64,000 nt of DNA from NCBI RefSeq assembly GCF_002423035.1, contig NZ_DIUM01000003.1, forward strand, positions 11,078 to 75,077, given 5' to 3'. Under the pieces are notes generated by a model. The model did not search any database, was not told the DNA's origin, and saw only the letters and a list, made by a program, of their open reading frames with translations. This document shows positions 58,996 to 64,000 of this stretch, one piece after another. This stretch comes from Thiocapsa sp. UBA6158 (GTDB taxonomy: Bacteria; Pseudomonadota; Gammaproteobacteria; Chromatiales; Chromatiaceae). Positions within the stretch are counted from its first letter, which is position 1, and each line of letters opens with the position of its first letter. Position numbers and translations under genes: made by a program.

Positions 58996-60630
58996 TTAGG
59001 TGACGACGTCCGGCTCGCTGCGCCCGGTCCGTGCCTCGATCTGAGCAAGTTCGCGCGCGATCAGGATCAGCGGTTGCATCGCCTCTTGGGTGTCCCGCTG
59101 ATGACGCTCGGGATCCGGCTCGAAGAATTCGAGATAGATCCGCAGTGTCGCCCCCTCGGTACCCGTGCCCGAGAGACGGAAGACGATGCGTGCGCCGCTC
59201 TCGAAGCCGATGCGGATGCCCTGTCGCTCCGAGCGGCTGCCGTCGATCGGGTCGGTGTAGGCGAAATCATCGGCATAGCTCACCGTCTGATCGCCGAGCT
59301 GCCGGCCGGGCAGGCCGGGCAGGAGGATCCGCAGGTGGTCTATCAGGCCCTCCGCCGCGGTCGCGTCGACCGCCTCGTAGTCGTGCCGGGTGTAGAAGTT
59401 GCGGCCGAAACGGCGCCAGTGCTCGGCCAGGATCTCGGCGACGGATTGCTGGCGCACGGCCAGCAGGTTCAGCCAGAAGAGCACGGCCCAGAGGCCGTCC
59501 TTCTCCCGGACATGATCCGATCCGGTGCCGAAGCTCTCTTCGCCGCAGAGGGTGATGCGCCCGGCGTCGAGCAGATTGCCGAAGAATTTCCAGCCGGTCG
59601 GGGTCTCGAAGCATTCCACGCCCAGCTGCTCGGCGACACGATCGGCGGCCTGGCTGGTCGGCATGGAGCGCGCGATACCGCGGATGCCGGCGCGATAGCC
59701 GGGAACCAGATGCGCATTCGCCGCGAGCACCGCAAGGCTGTCGCTCGGGGTGACGAAGCACTTCTTTCCGAGGATCATGTTGCGGTCGCCGTCGCCGTCC
59801 GAGGCGGCGCCGAAGTCCAGTGCATCCGGCCCTTCGGTCATGGCCACCAGCTCTTTGGCATGCGCGAGATTCGGATCCGGATGACCGCCGCCGAAATCCT
59901 CCAGCGCTTCGCCGTTCAGGACAGTGCCCGGTGCCGCGCCCAGGCGCGTCTCGATGATCTCCTTGGCATAGGGTCCGGTCACGGCATGCATGGCGTCGAA
60001 GCGCATGCGGAAGATGCCCGAATTGAACAACTGGTGGATGGCGTTGAAGTCGAAGAGCGACTCCATCAGCTCGGCGTAATCGCTCACCGGGTCGATGATC
60101 TCGACCTCCATGTCGCCGATACGCACCGTGCCGAGCGCATCCAGATCGATCGCCGGGCAGTCGAGCGTGCGGTATTCGCGGATCGTTCGGGTCCGCGCGA
60201 AGATGGCGTCGGTGACCGATTCCGGCGCAGGTCCGCCCGCCGCGATATTGAATTTGATGCCGAAGTCGCCGTCCGGGCCGCCCGGGTTGTGGCTCGCCGA
60301 GAGGATGATGCCGCCGCGCGTGCGGTACTTGCGGATGACGCAGGAGGCGGCCGGTGTGGAGAGGATCCCGCCACGTCCGACCAGTGCGCGTTTGACCCCG
60401 TTGGCGGCCGCCATGCGCAGGATGGTTTGGATCGCCTCGCGATTGTAGTAACGTCCGTCGCCACCGACGACCAGTGTCCCGCCCGCGACATCGGTCTGGG
60501 TGTCGAAGATCGCCTGAACGAAGTTCTCCAGATAGTGCGGCTGCCGGAACACATCGACCTTCTTGCGCAGGCCGGAGGTGCCGGGGCGCTGCCCTTCGAA
60601 TGGCGTTGTGGCGATCACTTGCGGTTGCAT
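58996..60630 (-). CDS. pgm: Phosphoglucomutase (alpha-D-glucose-specific)
   Basis: 544 residues. The catalytic phosphoserine lies in SASHNPGG (Ser113), with metal loop DGDGDR and sugar loop CGEESFGTGSDH. It interconverts glucose-1-P and glucose-6-P for glycogen and cell-envelope sugars. ATG 60630 follows AAGGGG and gives MQPQVIATTPFEGQRPGTSG, the family's N-terminus; ATG 60657 would add nine residues. Confidence 0.95.
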   Translation of the reverse strand: MQPQVIATTPFEGQRPGTSGLRKKVDVFRQPHYLENFVQAIFDTQTDVAGGTLVVGGDGRYYNREAIQTILRMAAANGVKRALVGRGGILSTPAASCVIRKYRTRGGIILSASHNPGGPDGDFGIKFNIAAGGPAPESVTDAIFARTRTIREYRTLDCPAIDLDALGTVRIGDMEVEIIDPVSDYAELMESLFDFNAIHQLFNSGIFRMRFDAMHAVTGPYAKEIIETRLGAAPGTVLNGEALEDFGGGHPDPNLAHAKELVAMTEGPDALDFGAASDGDGDRNMILGKKCFVTPSDSLAVLAANAHLVPGYRAGIRGIARSMPTSQAADRVAEQLGVECFETPTGWKFFGNLLDAGRITLCGEESFGTGSDHVREKDGLWAVLFWLNLLAVRQQSVAEILAEHWRRFGRNFYTRHDYEAVDATAAEGLIDHLRILLPGLPGRQLGDQTVSYADDFAYTDPIDGSRSERQGIRIGFESGARIVFRLSGTGTEGATLRIYLEFFEPDPERHQRDTQEAMQPLILIARELAQIEARTGRSEPDVVT

Positions 60631-60935
60631 CTTCGACCCCTTGACGTGTAGTGACATGGCCGGCTCCGGTCATGATCTGGCCGGCTGCGGGCGCGAGGGC
60701 GTGCCTGCGATCGGGTCGGGCCAGCGGCGTCGGCCGGCTCTGTCGGCGATGCAGGTTCCCGTCCCGAAAGGCGTGCTCGGGCGGCATTGTATCCCCGCAA
60801 GCCCATGCGACAATACCGGATCGGCTTGGGTGCGCGCCGCTCGGACCTCGTGCGGGTTCTCGGGCGACAGGGCGCCTCCAGGTGATACTCCCTTAAATTC
60901 AGTTGGATCGAAGAACGATCGAGGTACTACAGACG
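60631..60935. other. Divergent intergenic region pgm/htpG
   Basis: 305 bases between divergent genes. I see no convincing sigma-32 promoter or hairpin; only an AT-rich CTTAAATTCAG (about 60891-60901) near htpG. Confidence 0.4.
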
Positions 60936-62855
60936 ATGACAGTCGAAGCGCACAAAGAAACACTGGAGTTCAAGGCCGAGGTCAGCCAGGTGCTGGATCT
61001 CGTCATCCGGTCGCTGTACTCGAACAAGGAGATCTTTCTGCGCGAGCTGGTCTCCAACGCCTCCGACGCGGCCGAGAAGCTGCGCTTCGAGGCGCTGAGC
61101 GACGACGGGCTCTACGAAGGCGAGAGCGATCTGCGCATCCGGGTCGAGGTCGACAAGGAGGCCGGCACGCTCACGGTATCGGACAACGGGATCGGGCTCA
61201 GCCGCCAAGAGGTGATCGACACCATCGGCAGTATCGCCAGCTCCGGCACGCGCCGATTCGTCGAGGCGCTCTCGGGCGATCAGGCCAAAGACAGCAAGTT
61301 GATCGGCCAGTTCGGTGTCGGTTTCTATTCGGCCTTCATCGTCGCGGACAAGGTGACCCTGATCTCGCGTCGCGCCGGGCTGGGTGCCGAGCACGGTGTG
61401 CGTTGGGAGTCCGACGGCCGCGGCAGCTTTACCCTGGAGACGCTCGAAAAACCCGGACGCGGCACGGACGTCATCCTGCACCTGAAGGACGACGAGAAGG
61501 AGTTCCTGGATGCCTGGCGTCTGCGCAGCATCATCGGCAAGTTCTCCGACCATCTCGCCTTGCCGGTGGAGATGCGCAAGGAGCTCTACGGCGAGGAGGC
61601 CGAAAAGGCCAAGGATGCACCGCCCGAGTACGAGCAGGTCAACCGCGGCACGGCGCTGTGGATGCGCAACAAGTCGGAGATCACGGAGGAGGAATATCAC
61701 GACTTCTACAAGCATGTGTCGCACGACTTCGATGTCCCGCTCGCCTATGCCCACAACCGTGTCGAGGGGACGAACGAGTACACCACGCTGCTCTTCGTGC
61801 CCAAACGTGCACCCTGGGACCTGTGGGAGCGTGACGCCAAGCATGGCGTGAAGCTCTATGTGCGCCGCGTCTTCATCATGGACGAGGCCGATAAGCTGAT
61901 GCCGCACTATCTGCGCTTCGTCAAAGGCGTGGTCGACTCCGACGACATGCCCTTGAACGTCTCGCGCGAGATCCTGCAGCACAACCGCAAGATCGACACC
62001 ATCCGCCAGGCCAACACCAAGCGGATCCTCGGGCTTCTGGACACCCTGGCGAAGGACGAGCCCGAGAAGTACGGCGAGTTCTGGGGCGAGTTCGGTCGCG
62101 TGTTGAAGGAAGGTCCGGCCGAGGACTTCGCAAATAAGGAGCGCATCGCAGGCCTGCTGCGCTTCGCCAGCACCCACAGCGAGAGCGATGCGCAGCGCGA
62201 GTCGCTCGACGGCTACCTGGAGCGCATGAAGGACGGCCAGGAGAAGATCTACTACATCACCGCCGACAGCGCGGCCGCGGCGCGTCACAGCCCGCATCTC
62301 GAGGTCTTCCGCAAGAAGGGTATCGAGGTTCTGCTGTTGTCCGACCGCGTCGATGAGTGGTTGGTCAGTCATCTCACCGAGTACAAGGGCAAGACGCTGC
62401 ATTCGGTGGCCAAGGGCGATCTGGATCTCGGCGGGTTGGCGGATGCGGAAGAGAAGGAGGCGAAGGAGAAGGCCGCGGCCGAGCACGGCGGTTTACTGGA
62501 TCGACTCAAGTCCGCCTTGGGCGAACGGGTCGAGTCGGTCCGGCCGAGTACCCGCTTGGTCGACTCCCCGGCCTGCCTGGTCGTCGGCGAGCACGACATG
62601 AGTGCCAATCTGGCACGCGTGCTCAAGGCGGTCGGTCAGAGTGCGCCCGAGAGCAAGCCGATCCTGGAGGTCAATCTCGAGCATCCCTTGGTGAAACGCC
62701 TGGAGTCCGAGACCCAAGACGATCGCTTCGCCGACCTCGCACTCATCCTGCTCGATCAGGCTCAACTCGCCGAGGGTGGGCAGCTCGACGATCCGGCGGC
62801 CTTCGTCGCGCGTCTCAATAAACTGATGCTCGGCATGATGATCGCCGGTCGTTGA
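60936..62855 (+). CDS. htpG: Hsp90-family chaperone HtpG
   Basis: 639 residues. The N-terminal GHKL ATPase has SLYSNKEIFLRELVSNASDA, DNGIGLSR and GQFGVGFYSAF. The middle domain has NVSREILQ, and the C-terminal dimerisation domain completes it. An ATP-driven cytosolic chaperone. ATG 60936 gives the usual N-terminus (MTVEAHKETLEFKAEV). Confidence 0.96.
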   Translation: MTVEAHKETLEFKAEVSQVLDLVIRSLYSNKEIFLRELVSNASDAAEKLRFEALSDDGLYEGESDLRIRVEVDKEAGTLTVSDNGIGLSRQEVIDTIGSIASSGTRRFVEALSGDQAKDSKLIGQFGVGFYSAFIVADKVTLISRRAGLGAEHGVRWESDGRGSFTLETLEKPGRGTDVILHLKDDEKEFLDAWRLRSIIGKFSDHLALPVEMRKELYGEEAEKAKDAPPEYEQVNRGTALWMRNKSEITEEEYHDFYKHVSHDFDVPLAYAHNRVEGTNEYTTLLFVPKRAPWDLWERDAKHGVKLYVRRVFIMDEADKLMPHYLRFVKGVVDSDDMPLNVSREILQHNRKIDTIRQANTKRILGLLDTLAKDEPEKYGEFWGEFGRVLKEGPAEDFANKERIAGLLRFASTHSESDAQRESLDGYLERMKDGQEKIYYITADSAAAARHSPHLEVFRKKGIEVLLLSDRVDEWLVSHLTEYKGKTLHSVAKGDLDLGGLADAEEKEAKEKAAAEHGGLLDRLKSALGERVESVRPSTRLVDSPACLVVGEHDMSANLARVLKAVGQSAPESKPILEVNLEHPLVKRLESETQDDRFADLALILLDQAQLAEGGQLDDPAAFVARLNKLMLGMMIAGR

Positions 62856-63057
62856 CGGCGCATCCGGCGACCGCGACCGCGCGTCTTGTCGTCTCGCGCG
62901 TGCCGCTCGAGGCCGTCGCGAGAGCCGCGAGCGGTCGTCGGAGCGACGTTCAGGCTAAGCCCGCCCGATCCTGTGCCGGATTTGTTCTATGGTCCTGTCG
63001 AATCGGACTGTGGCACACTCGGGCGCACCGTTAAAAACATCACTGAGGGAAAGCGAA

Positions 63058-63717
63058 ATGCGCGTCATCCTATTGGGCGGCCCGGGCGCGGGAAAAGGCA
63101 CGCAGGCCGGCTTCATCAAAGAGCACTTCGGCATTCCGCAGATCTCCACCGGCGACATGCTGCGTGCGCACGTCAAGCAGGGGACCGATCTGGGCAAGGC
63201 GGCCAAGAAGATCATGGATGAAGGCGGCTTGGTCTCCGACGACATCATCATGGGCATGGTGAAGGCGCGCATCCTGGATGAGGACTGCAAAGGCGGCTAC
63301 CTCTTCGACGGTTTCCCGCGTACCCTCGGTCAGGCCGATGCCCTGAAGGCGGCCGGCGTGGGGATCGATGTCGTGGTCGAGATCGACGTGCCGGACGAAG
63401 AGATCGTCCGACGCATGTCGGGTCGTCGCGTTCATCCGGGCTCGGGCCGGACCTACCACGTTCTCTTCAACCCGTCGAAGGAGGCCGACAAGGACGACGA
63501 GACCGGCGAGCCGCTGATCCAGCGCGACGACGATCGCGAGGAGACGGTGAAGGAACGGCTGCGCGTCTATCACGATCAGACCGAGCCGCTGATCAACTAT
63601 TACTCGGCGTGGGCCGAGCAGGGCGGTGCGGATGCGCCCCGATACGTCAAGGTGACCGGGATCGGCTCTGTCGACGGAATTCGCGACGAGATCATCGCGA
63701 AACTCTCCGCAAGCTGA
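63058..63717 (+). CDS. adk: Adenylate kinase
   Basis: 219 residues. The P-loop GGPGAGKGT is at 7-15, with DGFPRT and a LID of the non-zinc type (HPGSGRTYHVLFNP). It equilibrates ATP+AMP with 2 ADP. GAGGGAAAG precedes ATG 63058. Confidence 0.97.
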   Translation: MRVILLGGPGAGKGTQAGFIKEHFGIPQISTGDMLRAHVKQGTDLGKAAKKIMDEGGLVSDDIIMGMVKARILDEDCKGGYLFDGFPRTLGQADALKAAGVGIDVVVEIDVPDEEIVRRMSGRRVHPGSGRTYHVLFNPSKEADKDDETGEPLIQRDDDREETVKERLRVYHDQTEPLINYYSAWAEQGGADAPRYVKVTGIGSVDGIRDEIIAKLSAS

Positions 63718-63899
63718 CGTCGTTCCAAGCGCGTGTCGCCGACGCGCAGCACCCGGTGTCGGGTCCGGCCGTGCCGGCCCGACCGGGGTGTGCGCCTGCG
63801 CAATATCCCTGTTTCGAGTCGGTGAAACTGCCCAAGGGCCGGGTTTCTGCTACCATCCTCGCCAACGTTTCATCGCCGAATGCATCGCAGGATATCCTT

Positions 63900-64000
63900 A
63901 TGGCCGTAATCGAGCTCGACGGGACCAATTTCGAACAAACAATCCAGGACAACGCATTTGTCGTCGTGGACTTCTGGGCGCCTTGGTGCGGCCCCTGCCG
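63900..64000 (+). CDS. trxA: Thioredoxin, N-terminal part (continues beyond window)
   Basis: The first 33 codons read MAVIELDGTNFEQTIQDNAF then VVVDFWAPWCGPC; the active site is Cys30-Gly-Pro-Cys33. The gene is cut by the window edge. Trx could reduce the peroxiredoxins encoded here. Confidence 0.9.
   Translation, partial: MAVIELDGTNFEQTIQDNAFVVVDFWAPWCGPC

Noticed and set aside
60631..60935. Sigma-32 heat-shock promoter before htpG
   Set aside because: No pair resembling CTTGAA and CCCCAT at proper spacing was visible.
1..64000. CRISPR arrays, integrases, intact IS elements or prophage genes
   Set aside because: No direct-repeat/spacer pattern, transposase, integrase or phage structural gene was seen; only short non-coding palindromic elements are present.

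Overview
This window is dense, high-GC gammaproteobacterial DNA. Gene content suggests a purple-sulfur-bacterium-like member of the Chromatiaceae: an FccA-like dihaem cytochrome, a SoxW-like thioredoxin, a cbb3 oxidase locus, cydDC, pyruvate phosphate dikinase and a gamma carbonic anhydrase. The taxonomic placement is inference. There is no prophage, CRISPR array or rRNA operon. The only tRNA seen is tRNA-Sec.

The standout region is 7.4-13.0 kb, a compact selenium locus. A peroxiredoxin (7476-8195) has an in-frame TGA exactly where the peroxidatic cysteine belongs. The TGA is followed at the correct distance by a bacterial SECIS-like hairpin with a bulged U and a GGUC loop. Next come a strong terminator, a dispersed repeat, selA, selB, the tRNA-Sec gene and selD. 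The substrate and the complete bacterial decoding machinery therefore lie within 5.6 kb.

Layout: 0-3.3 kb holds a divergent glycine-zipper lipoprotein and a four-gene lipid/envelope operon (DUF2878, DUF1295, DUF6134, lipocalin). cydDC occupies 3.5-7.1 kb and the selenium locus 7.4-13.0 kb. From 13.3 to 19.9 kb are an FccA-like cytochrome, a dihaem peroxidase, a secreted propeller-like protein with a thioredoxin partner, trkH and a glycosyltransferase. From 19.9 to 24.1 kb a five-gene run encodes DJ-1/PfpI, GGCT, OsmC, an LSDAT/SLOG protein and a RyR-domain protein; the last two look like a nucleotide-sensing module. An allophanate hydrolase remnant precedes ppdK (25.0-27.8 kb), followed by DUF29 and a binding-protein/hybrid-kinase pair (28.7-31.6 kb). 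From 31.6 to 40.0 kb, on the minus strand, is murJ/ribF/ileS/lspA with rimK-like and deacylase genes appended. rpsT, lgt, a GH17-like gene and smr precede the classical surE-pcm-nlpD-rpoS block (45.4-48.8 kb). A complete cco cluster (ccoNOQP, a 48-residue membrane ORF, ccoGHIS) fills 49.0-57.9 kb. The window ends with a gamma carbonic anhydrase, pgm, htpG, adk and the start of trxA.

Two families of roughly 86-88 bp palindromic-ended elements are scattered in intergenic DNA. One has TTAAACCGCGC ends and at least three copies; the other has perfect 12-bp TTAAACTTCGGC ends and one copy here. One copy abuts the selA start codon.

Several genes work together. cydDC, the thioredoxins, two peroxidase types, OsmC and DJ-1 all concern thiol or peroxide homeostasis. 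ccoGHIS assembles the copper/haem oxidase ccoNOQP, which is preceded by an FNR-type box. lgt and lspA mature the several lipoproteins encoded nearby.
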